Positions 1 through 7,392 of a stretch of 7,849 nucleotides of DNA are shown here, in pieces. Source of the stretch: Aquimarina sp. (GTDB taxonomy: Bacteria; Bacteroidota; Bacteroidia; Flavobacteriales; Flavobacteriaceae); the NCBI GenBank assembly GCA_002697475.1, contig NZVW01000151.1:5092-12940 (forward strand), written 5' to 3'. The translations under genes were made by a program, and so were the position numbers. Below the pieces are notes generated by a model that saw only the letters and a program-made list of their open reading frames with translations, was not told the DNA's origin and ran no database searches. Every line of letters begins with the position of its first letter. The first letter of the stretch is position 1.

Positions 1-181
1 ATTTTACTTTGTCCCACCATGACCTAGTCCTCCAGGCATCTTTAATGATCCCCCATAAATGCATAAAGTTTATTAAAAAAGGATTCCACGTATTCACTGG
101 CTTTTTTACACCATATACGGGAGGTTTTTCTGGTAACTCCTGTTGAAAGGAGCCAAATAATTTATCCCAAACGATAAAATC
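1..181 (-). pseudogene. Out-of-frame C-terminal part of the sterol desaturase family gene (partial, runs off the left edge)
   Basis: Reading the minus strand in the frame whose last full codon is at 4-2 gives an open tail with family-like sequence: a FIVWDKLFGSF stretch, then PVYGVKKPVNTWNP, then a WGIIKDAWRT segment and SWWDK up to the window edge. This is the end expected for the gene at 106-825, whose own frame instead finishes in unrelated residues and stops at 108-106. One extra T in the four-T run (plus-strand A run at 176-179) would join the two frames as SEIFIVWDKLFGSF. The stop at 106-108 is therefore probably not the natural end of the protein. Whether this is a real mutation or a sequencing or assembly error cannot be told from one sequence. 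The frame relation is seen directly; the family match of the tail is from recalled homologues. Confidence 0.75.
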
Positions 182-825
182 TCTGAGTAGTTCTTGTCCA
201 GATATTCATCATTAATAGCATGATGCACTCTATGATGAGATGGAGTAACAATAATATATTCTAAAAAACCCATCTTATCAATAAGTCTGGTATGGTACCA
301 AAACTGAGCAAAAAAATGAATTGGAGCTACAAACGCCACTACCTCAGCGGGTATACCAATTATGGCTAAGGGTATGTAGAGAAAAAAGTAAATTGCAACA
401 ATAGCAGAGACGTTTTGCCGTAGCGCACAGGCAAGGTTAAACTCTTCACTGCTGTGATGGATAATATGACGATTCCAAAATAAATTTACAGTATGGTTAA
501 ATCTATGAGACCAATAACCCGTAAAGTCCAATCCTATAAAAGTGAGTATGTATACTAAAACCGTAGATTTTATTTCAATTAAAGCTATTCGATCGACCAT
601 CCATTCATAACTTATAATTATTAGAGATAAGCCAACGAGGCTCTTTAAGGTATTAGTTATACCCGAACTTATACTCGAAATCGTATCCATTCCCTCATTT
701 ACCTCTACGCCTTTCCATCTGCTGATTATATATTCAGCTAAAATGAGTAAGATAAAACCAGGTATCGCATAGCTTAATGCAGTAGCATATGTTTCCATAT
801 CGTTAATTTTTTTAAAATTAAGCAT
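106..825 (-). CDS. Sterol desaturase / fatty acid hydroxylase superfamily membrane protein, frameshifted near its C-terminus
   Basis: This is a probable di-iron membrane oxygenase of the fatty acid hydroxylase superfamily, which hydroxylates or desaturates lipid chains. The substrate cannot be deduced. The 239-residue reading carries the three histidine clusters that bind the metals: HRFNH at residues 107-111, HIIHH at 120-124 and HRVHH at 198-202, with a further H178 in a WYH motif. Hydrophobic segments lie at about 18-34, 60-76, 87-101 and 140-170, fitting an integral inner-membrane protein. The ATG at 825 is possible, but the ATG at 798 (residue 10, starting METYATAL) may be the real start, because it sits about 40 bases after the likely transcription start while 825 sits only about 12-15 after it. 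After about residue 216 the sequence stops resembling the family, and the genuine tail is found in another frame at 1-181. All metal ligands precede the break, so the fold core is intact but the C-terminal cap is lost if the frameshift is real. Confidence 0.85.
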   Translation of the reverse strand: MLNFKKINDMETYATALSYAIPGFILLILAEYIISRWKGVEVNEGMDTISSISSGITNTLKSLVGLSLIIISYEWMVDRIALIEIKSTVLVYILTFIGLDFTGYWSHRFNHTVNLFWNRHIIHHSSEEFNLACALRQNVSAIVAIYFFLYIPLAIIGIPAEVVAFVAPIHFFAQFWYHTRLIDKMGFLEYIIVTPSHHRVHHAINDEYLDKNYSEILSFGINYLAPFNRSYQKNLPYMV

Positions 826-843
826 TTTATTTTACTAAAAAAA

Positions 844-851
844 CAAAGGTA
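844..851 (-). promoter_or_regulatory. Bacteroidota -7 promoter box for the sterol desaturase gene
   Basis: The minus strand reads TACCTTTG, an exact match to the Bacteroidota -7 consensus TAnnTTTG. It would place the transcript start near 836-840, just upstream of the hydroxylase gene. I see no clear -33 TTG at the usual spacing, so the call rests on the -7 box and its position. Confidence 0.5.
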
Positions 852-949
852 TAAAGCATTGCATAGCAGTAAAATAATATGAATTCTATGATATTACAGG
901 GAGTAAAACGGATTGCAAAACCTATCTTAAAAAAACAAACAAAAAGGAG

Positions 950-980
950 TTATTTTTTTCATTTTAAAAGACTATATTTG
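950..980 (+). promoter_or_regulatory. Bacteroidota-type promoter of atpD-atpC
   Basis: TATATTTG at 973-980 matches the -7 consensus TAnnTTTG exactly. A TTA at 950-952, 20 bases upstream, is a two-of-three match to the -33 TTG element. Transcription would begin near 985-990, giving a 5' leader of about 75-80 bases before the atpD ATG at 1065. A perfect 5-bp inverted repeat (GCAGC at 980-984, GCTGC at 994-998) lies right at the expected start point. The promoter lies inside the apparent in-frame upstream extension of atpD, which argues that the extension is not translated. Confidence 0.6.
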
Positions 981-1064
981 CAGCCTGAAAAAAGCTGCTA
1001 TTCAATACAATTAGGTAAAAGCTATTTTTCTAACAAAAAAATTAAAACATTAAATAGTAATATA

Positions 1065-2573
1065 ATGTCTAAAGTTACGGGTAAAGTATCTCAAATAGTA
1101 GGTCCGGTTATCGATGTGGAATTTGCTGCCGGTTCTGAATTACCAAAAATTTACGATTCATTAGAAATTAACAAAGCAGATGGTACTAAACTAGTGCTTG
1201 AGGTTCAGTCTCACATTGGTGAGGATACTGTTCGTACAATTGCGATGGACTCCAGTGATGGTTTAAGCAGAGGAATGGAAGTTGTTTCAACAGGTGCTCC
1301 TATTCAAATGCCGATAGGTGGTGATGTTTACGGACGTCTATTTAATGTAATTGGTGATGCTATTGATGGATTAGGTGACCTTCCTAAAGCAGGAAAAGAT
1401 GGTCTTCCTATTCACCGTCAAGCTCCTAAATTTGAAGATTTATCAACTTCTACAGAAGTTTTATTTACAGGTATTAAAGTAATCGACCTTATCGAGCCTT
1501 ATGCAAAGGGAGGTAAGATTGGATTATTTGGTGGTGCCGGTGTTGGTAAAACAGTATTAATCCAGGAGTTGATTAACAATATTGCAAAAGGTCACGGTGG
1601 TCTTTCTGTATTTGCAGGAGTAGGAGAAAGAACTCGTGAAGGAAATGACCTTTTACGTGAGATGTTAGAGTCAGGAATTATCAAGTATGGTGATGACTTT
1701 ATGCACTCTATGGAAGAAGGAGGATGGGACCTTTCTAAAGTAGACAAAGAAGTAATGAAAGACTCTAAAGCTACTTTCGTATTTGGTCAGATGAATGAGC
1801 CACCAGGTGCTCGTGCTCGTGTAGCATTATCCGGTCTTACTATTGCAGAATATTTCCGTGATGGAGCTGGTGATGGACAAGGGAAGGATGTACTTTTCTT
1901 CGTAGATAACATTTTCCGTTTTACACAGGCTGGTTCTGAGGTGTCTGCACTTCTTGGTCGTATGCCTTCTGCGGTAGGTTACCAACCAACACTTGCAACT
2001 GAGATGGGTGCTATGCAGGAGCGTATTACTTCTACTAAAAAAGGATCTATTACATCTGTACAGGCTGTTTATGTACCTGCGGATGACTTAACTGACCCTG
2101 CACCTGCTACAACATTTGCTCACCTTGACGCAACAACAGTATTATCCCGTAAGATTGCTGAGCTTGGTATTTACCCAGCAGTAGATCCTTTAGATTCTAC
2201 TTCAAGAATTCTTACAGCAGATATCCTAGGTGATGATCACTACAACTGTGCTCAAAGAGTAAAAGAGTTATTACAGCGTTATAAAGAATTACAGGATATT
2301 ATTGCTATCCTTGGTATGGAAGAATTATCAGAAGAAGATAAACTTGCTGTGGCACGTGCTCGTCGTGTACAACGTTTCTTATCTCAACCATTCCACGTAG
2401 CTGAGCAATTTACTGGTATCCCTGGAGTTCTTGTAGATATTAAAGATACTATCAAAGGATTTAATATGATTATGGATGGTGAGTTAGATCACTTACCAGA
2501 AGCAGCATTCAACCTTAAAGGTACTATCGAAGAAGCGATGGAGGCTGGAGAGAAAATGCTTGCAGAAGCTTAA
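1065..2573 (+). CDS. atpD: F1F0 ATP synthase subunit beta
   Basis: This is the catalytic beta subunit of the F1 sector, which makes or hydrolyses ATP at the inner face of the membrane. The 502-residue protein has the beta-barrel start (MSKVTGKVSQIVGPVIDVEF), the P-loop GGAGVGKT at 156-163, the GERTREG segment with catalytic Glu188 and Arg189, Walker B-type LFFVDN at 277-282, and the DELSEED-loop counterpart EELSEED at 419-425. Compared with E. coli beta there is an insertion of about 27 residues near 207-233, just after the catalytic loop and before GQMNEPP, and a smaller one of about four near 267-272. The frame is open upstream to an ATG at 879, but those 62 codons hold the promoter and look unlike any beta subunit, so the ATG at 1065 is chosen. 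There is no Shine-Dalgarno sequence, only an A-rich leader, as is usual in this phylum. atpC follows after 29 bp, forming an atpDC unit apart from the other ATP synthase genes. Confidence 0.98.
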   Translation: MSKVTGKVSQIVGPVIDVEFAAGSELPKIYDSLEINKADGTKLVLEVQSHIGEDTVRTIAMDSSDGLSRGMEVVSTGAPIQMPIGGDVYGRLFNVIGDAIDGLGDLPKAGKDGLPIHRQAPKFEDLSTSTEVLFTGIKVIDLIEPYAKGGKIGLFGGAGVGKTVLIQELINNIAKGHGGLSVFAGVGERTREGNDLLREMLESGIIKYGDDFMHSMEEGGWDLSKVDKEVMKDSKATFVFGQMNEPPGARARVALSGLTIAEYFRDGAGDGQGKDVLFFVDNIFRFTQAGSEVSALLGRMPSAVGYQPTLATEMGAMQERITSTKKGSITSVQAVYVPADDLTDPAPATTFAHLDATTVLSRKIAELGIYPAVDPLDSTSRILTADILGDDHYNCAQRVKELLQRYKELQDIIAILGMEELSEEDKLAVARARRVQRFLSQPFHVAEQFTGIPGVLVDIKDTIKGFNMIMDGELDHLPEAAFNLKGTIEEAMEAGEKMLAEA

Positions 2574-2602
2574 AAATTAGTCAAGAGTTATAACTTAAGA
2601 AT

Positions 2603-2878
2603 ATGTATTTAGAAATAGTAACCCCTGAAGCGGTTTTATTTAGTGGCGAAGTAACCTCTGTTGCTGTACCTGGTGTTAATGGTGAGTTTCAGATGTTGGA
2701 TAATCACGCTCCTATTATCTCTTTACTTGGAAAAGGTAATGTTAAGGTTTACGGAGAAATGAATCTGGAGGAAGAAGTAGCAGCAAAATTTACTAAGCAA
2801 AATGGCGTTACTCTACTTCCTATTAATTCAGGAACTATTGAAATGAAAGACAATAAAGTGATCGTATTAGCAGACTAA
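2603..2878 (+). CDS. atpC: F1F0 ATP synthase subunit epsilon, short form
   Basis: This is the epsilon subunit of the F1 central stalk, which joins gamma to the c-ring and in many bacteria restrains ATP hydrolysis. The 91 residues cover only the N-terminal beta-sandwich: MYLEIVTPEAVLFSGEV at the start, then the conserved turn GEFQMLDNHAP at about 27-37 (the counterpart of GELGILPGHAP), ending in EMKDNKVIVLAD. The C-terminal two-helix domain of the roughly 139-residue E. coli protein, which acts as the inhibitory arm, is absent. Short forms of about this length are, as I recall, normal in Bacteroidota, so this is probably not a truncation. The gene begins 29 bp after the atpD stop, without a recognisable Shine-Dalgarno sequence, and is followed within 25 bp by a strong terminator, so atpD and atpC are very likely one transcript. 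Confidence 0.96.
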   Translation: MYLEIVTPEAVLFSGEVTSVAVPGVNGEFQMLDNHAPIISLLGKGNVKVYGEMNLEEEVAAKFTKQNGVTLLPINSGTIEMKDNKVIVLAD

Positions 2879-2901
2879 GCATATCACTTTAATACAATAA
2901 A

Positions 2902-2938
2902 AAAACCCGAATTCAGTTTGAATTCGGGTTTTCTTTTT
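2902..2938. terminator. Bidirectional rho-independent terminator between atpC and the convergent ABC operon
   Basis: A perfect 13-bp inverted repeat (AAAACCCGAATTC at 2902-2914, GAATTCGGGTTTT at 2920-2932) encloses a 5-base loop. On the plus strand it is followed by C and five Ts (2934-2938), ending the atpDC transcript. On the minus strand it is followed by a run of seven Ts (plus-strand A run 2899-2905, partly within the stem), ending the ABC operon. The plus-strand T tract overlaps the TAA stop of the minus-strand gene at 2937-2939, so the two units are packed tail to tail with no spare sequence. Confidence 0.93.
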
Positions 2939-5900
2939 ACAGCTCCATAAGATTATCGGTTCTATTTTTATCAAGTCTGGTCCCATAGGGATCTATAGTC
3001 ACATATTTTGGTAAACGATCTACAACGATTTCGATTCTGGTAGTATCCTGATTGAAATTATGGTTTTTGAGATATAGTATTTCTTCTCTCGGTTTAACGC
3101 TTTTTGGATGTTTTTCAAATAGGCCAATCTGTAAAGGCTCCTCTAAATAGATCTTCTTCTCCTCTTCTAAACTTTTAGCTTTATATTTTATAGTTTGCAA
3201 TTCTATACTAATCTTAAATTGACCATTATCCAGTTTTTGATAAGAAGCATCATTTATTTTCAAATCATACGTAACAACTTTTTTAAACCAATCATCTATT
3301 AATACGTGGTATCCTGGTGGGGTTACTTTATAAACCTCATTTAAAAAATCAAGTGTAGTTACCTTAAATTCATCCTTGTTTCCGTATTTATAAACTAAAT
3401 ATTTCAGAATCTTATTAAGCTCCTTCTCTCCTATTAGTTCTTTAAGTGCAAGCATAATGGTGTAATCTTTGGCATAAAGAATATAATTCTGTCCATCCGA
3501 TAAATATGCCGGCGGCTCTTCTTCTGAGGAGTAAGAGCGTCCTGTAAAATATCTGTTATTAGCATATTCTGACAAATTCCAGAGTGCACCCTTACCGTAA
3601 TGCTTTTCCATAATTACTGCTTCAGTGTATTTAGCCAGTCCCTCCATAAAAAATCCACCACCTGCCGACATCTTAGGGGTTAAAATATGACCCCACCATT
3701 GATGAGCGATTTCATGAATCGTTCTTTTTGCAACTAAATCAAAAACATCAGAGTGGCGTTGATCTAATAAATAAAATTGATCTTCCACCATGCTGATGGT
3801 ACCTGGCATCGCCTGACCTCCAAACGGCCAACATGCAGGAATTTCAGCAATACGAAGATGGTCTAAAGGATATTCGCCAAAATTACTGATGCAATAGTCT
3901 AATGTCTCTTTACTGGCTTTAATTACTGATTTGTTATTCATATTATGATCAGAATGGTAGTATTGCTCTATGGTCATACCTCGATACTCTTGGATATCCA
4001 ATTTGTAGTTTGCAGAAAAATAACTTAGTAATGGTACTATTTTATCTTTTGCTTTGTAATGGTAAAATTTTCTGTCACCTTTTTTCCATTGATTAATTAA
4101 ACTACCTGGGGCAATTGCTATTTGATCTGATGATGTTGAAACAATTGATTCGAAATTTACCCTACCAATCAAATTATCAGGTCTTTTATGTAAATCAATT
4201 TCAGCATGGATATAAAGATCTCTTTTTGGCAGACCTCTTCTTTTCCTTATAGCAGCATCTTTGATTTCAAGACTAGGGCGATATCCTAAAGAAGGCATAA
4301 ATGAAGATTGTAGTATGTAACTGCCATTTTCCAAGATATCCCTTCTGTTTTCAAACCCATCATTCTTTACAGTCAACCAATACTGAAAATTAACCTGTTG
4401 ATCAGGCTCTAAAGATTCCTTAAATTCAAAAAGATAAGTGTTGAAAACTGAATCAAATTTTTTAAGAGATGCCCCGTTTATAGTAACAGAGTCTAAGGGC
4501 ACTCTTGCCGAAATAAAAACCTGACTAACGATTTTGTTACTCTTATTTTGTAAAACATTATCGGCCTTGACAGTATATTTTGCTTCTTTTGGATAAAAAG
4601 CTACTTCAGTTTTTATCTCTGTCGGATATAATTCTTCTAAAGCGTCATACTTTTTATACTTTCGTTCATATAGTTCAGCAAGATTTAGTTGCTCTTTAGA
4701 GTTATTGTACTCATTAATTATGTTTGTGTTATAAAAAATTACACCTCCTGTACCAATAAATAAGGCTGCACAGACTATTAAACCAAGTCTTTCTTTCCTT
4801 TTCCAGCCTAATATTAATCTCTTCAATACATTCTTATGATTTTGAGAAATTCCTCTTTTCCATAATTTAAAAGACAAAATTACCAGAATACTACCAAGAG
4901 ACAACCAGTAGATAGCATACCAATGAAAAGCTTTTAAAGAATTGCCAAACGCTGACATATCTGTGTAATAAACTTTGGGAGTTCTTCCCAACTGTAATAA
5001 GGAATGTTCTATTCCTATAAAGCTACTCAAGGAACTTCCCAGAAGAAAAATTAAAATTGCTGAAACAAACATCCCAGCATATTTATTAGATATGTTGTTG
5101 TGTACGAATAAAGTCAAAATCCCATAAAACAAAAGCTCTATACCATTGAAGTAAAACATACCTAAATACTGCATCCAATTAAAATCATAATAACCCAGTA
5201 CTATTTGAAAAGTAATAGCAATTACGATTCCGACAATAATTAATAGGTAGGGTAGTACAAGCAAAGCAACATACTTTGATAAAAAGAAAACAGTATTACT
5301 TGCTGGAGTAGTTGTAATTAATCCGTTAATTTTATAGTCCCTTTCCTTCCAAAAAAGCTCTCCACCGTAAAAAATTATGAGTAATAGTCCTAAAAAAGGC
5401 AAGGGTTCACTTATCAAGTCAACTAATAAAAAAGTAGCAGGATATAAGCTATCATAGTAGTTACCTCCTTCAACAACTCTACTATAAATTTCTGTAATAC
5501 CTATAATAATCCATATAAGAAGTATTGCAATAAAAGGAAGACTTTTAAAAATAGTACTAAGTTCTATCCTAATCAGGGATAAAAAACTTAGCCATTCAGC
5601 TTTAAGAGATGTATAGGTTGTAGGGACAGGTTTGTAAATTAAGGTTTTTTGAAGCTCTTTATGATACTCTTTCTTTTTTTTAATCCTCTTGATCCCTTTT
5701 CGGAAAGAAAATAATCTAAACGTAATTACCAGAAGAAGTACAGAAAAACATAACCAAACTATCCTGTTCCATAAAAAATATCCGGAAATAGAGATTAACT
5801 GATTATTTTTCTGAAACGGAGTCCAATACATGGTCTGCTCGAAGAAAGCTGATAACCCGAAAGGATCCATCACTGCCGCAATTGCCATATTATCGGGTGA

Positions 5901-6509
5901 ATGAGGTGTTGCCTGTGCTAAAAGAGGAGAATTAAGAAATATAGAACACCCCCAATATAACGCATAGATCAAAACCGCTCCTATATATACTGTTAGAGAC
6001 TTTCTGAAAAGTGTACTAAACGAAAACAAAAGAGCTGTAAGTATAAATATATTAGGTAAAACTAGAAAAATCCAGATATACACATAGTCCAATAGAAAGA
6101 ATGGACCAATTGCATCTTGATTCTTAGAAAAAAAAGTGCCTAATGCAAAACCGAGAAGTATAACGCTATAAACAATAAGGCTTATACTAAATGCTCCTAT
6201 AAAACGACTCCAATAAAAATTTACTTTTTTTACAGGTGTACTATACATAATTTCTTCTGCAGCATACTGAGTGTCCCTCAATATAGCATTAATACAGAAG
6301 AACATTATAGCAAAGACAGAGGCTAAGCTAAACATACCTGCAAACAAACTAATTTGATATGGAGAGTTAATGTTTATTAATTCTGTGGCTCCTAGCCTGC
6401 CCCCATAAGACATAAAAAAACCTAAAAGAACAAAAAGTATTAAGAATAGATAAAACGACAACTGTTTAGAATGGTATCTCCATTCAAACTTTAATAAGTT
6501 AATAAACAT
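2937..6509 (-). CDS. ABC-2 type transporter permease fused to an M1 family zinc metallopeptidase domain
   Basis: This large fusion protein (1190 residues from the chosen start) probably works with the ATPase encoded just upstream. The first half carries two ABC-2 permease units: helices at about 17-36, 54-76, 103-125, 143-165, 172-191 and 248-268, then a basic linker, then about 324-341, 370-385, 410-438, 452-470, 478-500 and 528-548. A basic stretch (KRKER) precedes a thirteenth helix at about 574-594, which would put residues 595-1190 outside the cytoplasm. That region holds the M1 zinc site HEIAH at 932-936 (His932, Glu933, His936), Glu956 in MEGLAKY as the third ligand, and a YAKD motif with Tyr1012 as the likely catalytic tyrosine. 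The usual GxMEN exopeptidase motif is replaced by GGQAMPGT at 897-904. Starting at 6551 would overlap the ATPase gene by 29 bp with an unconvincing leader. The ATG at 6509 (MFINLLKFEW) leaves a 13-bp gap and begins like the family. Substrate and role are unknown. Confidence 0.9.
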   Translation of the reverse strand: MFINLLKFEWRYHSKQLSFYLFLILFVLLGFFMSYGGRLGATELININSPYQISLFAGMFSLASVFAIMFFCINAILRDTQYAAEEIMYSTPVKKVNFYWSRFIGAFSISLIVYSVILLGFALGTFFSKNQDAIGPFFLLDYVYIWIFLVLPNIFILTALLFSFSTLFRKSLTVYIGAVLIYALYWGCSIFLNSPLLAQATPHSPDNMAIAAVMDPFGLSAFFEQTMYWTPFQKNNQLISISGYFLWNRIVWLCFSVLLLVITFRLFSFRKGIKRIKKKKEYHKELQKTLIYKPVPTTYTSLKAEWLSFLSLIRIELSTIFKSLPFIAILLIWIIIGITEIYSRVVEGGNYYDSLYPATFLLVDLISEPLPFLGLLLIIFYGGELFWKERDYKINGLITTTPASNTVFFLSKYVALLVLPYLLIIVGIVIAITFQIVLGYYDFNWMQYLGMFYFNGIELLFYGILTLFVHNNISNKYAGMFVSAILIFLLGSSLSSFIGIEHSLLQLGRTPKVYYTDMSAFGNSLKAFHWYAIYWLSLGSILVILSFKLWKRGISQNHKNVLKRLILGWKRKERLGLIVCAALFIGTGGVIFYNTNIINEYNNSKEQLNLAELYERKYKKYDALEELYPTEIKTEVAFYPKEAKYTVKADNVLQNKSNKIVSQVFISARVPLDSVTINGASLKKFDSVFNTYLFEFKESLEPDQQVNFQYWLTVKNDGFENRRDILENGSYILQSSFMPSLGYRPSLEIKDAAIRKRRGLPKRDLYIHAEIDLHKRPDNLIGRVNFESIVSTSSDQIAIAPGSLINQWKKGDRKFYHYKAKDKIVPLLSYFSANYKLDIQEYRGMTIEQYYHSDHNMNNKSVIKASKETLDYCISNFGEYPLDHLRIAEIPACWPFGGQAMPGTISMVEDQFYLLDQRHSDVFDLVAKRTIHEIAHQWWGHILTPKMSAGGGFFMEGLAKYTEAVIMEKHYGKGALWNLSEYANNRYFTGRSYSSEEEPPAYLSDGQNYILYAKDYTIMLALKELIGEKELNKILKYLVYKYGNKDEFKVTTLDFLNEVYKVTPPGYHVLIDDWFKKVVTYDLKINDASYQKLDNGQFKISIELQTIKYKAKSLEEEKKIYLEEPLQIGLFEKHPKSVKPREEILYLKNHNFNQDTTRIEIVVDRLPKYVTIDPYGTRLDKNRTDNLMEL

Positions 6510-6522
6510 ATTGAATAATTTT

Positions 6523-7392
6523 TTAGGGTTGTAAAGATTTGAAGTACACATCCTCTAATCCGGGATTTATCAGTTCAAAACCAGATTCTGGTTTGCTCTC
6601 AGCTAAAACGTGTAGTTTTATTCTACCAGAAAAAAGACGGCTGGAAATTACATTGAATGTTGACTGATGATATTCCAGATCTTCCTTTCTGATAACCTTG
6701 TTCCATATCTTTCCGTCTAGTTGTGATGTCAACACAGTGGGCACTCCCTGAGCAATTATCTCACCATTATTCATAATAGCCATATTAGTACATAAGTCCT
6801 TTACATCTTCAACAATATGCGTTGATAATATGACAATTATGTTCTCTCCTATTTCACTTAAAAGGTTTAAAAATCTATTCCGCTCTTCAGGATCAAGTCC
6901 TGCGGTTGGTTCGTCTACTATTATTATTTTGGGATTACCTAAAAGAGCTTGTGCTATACCAAATCTTTGTCTCATTCCTCCAGAAAAAGTGTGAACAGCC
7001 TTTTTGCGATGATGGTACAAGTTTGTCTTTTCTAGTAGTGCTCCTACTTGCTCCTTTCTTTCGTTCTTATTGACTATTCCCTTCAAAATTGCTAAATGAT
7101 CTAAAAGTCGTAATGCAGATATTTTAGGGTATACTCCAAACTCCTGTGGTAAGTATCCTAAAACCGCACGAATTTCCTCCGGTTTTTTTATGATATCAAT
7201 TCCATTGAAAGTTATGCTTCCCGAGCCAGGTTCCTGTAATGTGGCTATCGTACGCATCAATGAAGATTTACCTGCGCCATTAGGGCCCAACAGTCCAAAC
7301 ATTCCGTTTTTGATTGTTAATGAGATTTTATTCAACGCAGTCACACCATCAGTATACGTCTTGGATAATTGATTTATTTGTAGTGTATTCAT
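6523..7392 (-). CDS. ABC transporter ATP-binding protein
   Basis: This is the cytoplasmic ATPase that probably powers the permease/metallopeptidase fusion encoded 13 bp downstream. The 289-residue protein has a complete nucleotide-binding domain: Walker A GPNGAGKS at 36-43, Q-loop glutamine 83 in LPQEFG, signature FSGGMRQR at 136-143, Walker B IIIVDEP with catalytic Glu161, D-loop AGLDP at 164-168, and switch His192 in STHIVED. About 75 residues after the domain end in LEDVYFKSL, typical of the ABC-2 export ATPases that resemble NatA and CcmA. The frame is open to an ATG at 7497, but those 35 codons show no family resemblance. The ATG at 7392 (MNTLQINQLSKTY) matches the normal start of such proteins. 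No Shine-Dalgarno sequence is visible. Two copies would be expected to pair with one fused permease. It is the first gene of the operon. A convincing promoter is not seen; the nearest candidate is TAGGTTCG at 7416-7423 (minus strand), one mismatch from the -7 consensus. Confidence 0.95.
   Translation of the reverse strand: MNTLQINQLSKTYTDGVTALNKISLTIKNGMFGLLGPNGAGKSSLMRTIATLQEPGSGSITFNGIDIIKKPEEIRAVLGYLPQEFGVYPKISALRLLDHLAILKGIVNKNERKEQVGALLEKTNLYHHRKKAVHTFSGGMRQRFGIAQALLGNPKIIIVDEPTAGLDPEERNRFLNLLSEIGENIIVILSTHIVEDVKDLCTNMAIMNNGEIIAQGVPTVLTSQLDGKIWNKVIRKEDLEYHQSTFNVISSRLFSGRIKLHVLAESKPESGFELINPGLEDVYFKSLQP

Noticed and set aside
2603..2878. Possible truncation of atpC, since the C-terminal helical domain is missing
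   Set aside because: The reading frame ends cleanly before a strong terminator, and short epsilon subunits are, as I recall, normal in this phylum.
6510..6551. N-terminal extension of the permease fusion by 14 codons
   Set aside because: It would overlap the ATPase gene by 29 bp and adds an uncharacteristic leader. The ATG at 6509 gives a typical permease start (MFINLLKFEW) with a 13-bp gap.
6961..6990. Non-standard ABC signature FSGGM instead of LSGGQ
   Set aside because: This variant is common in ABC-2 exporter ATPases, so it is not a sign of unusual function.
7190..7372. A 60-codon open frame on the plus strand
   Set aside because: It lies wholly inside the ATPase gene on the opposite strand, over the Walker A region, and has no promoter, ribosome binding site or recognisable protein features. 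It is a shadow of the real gene.
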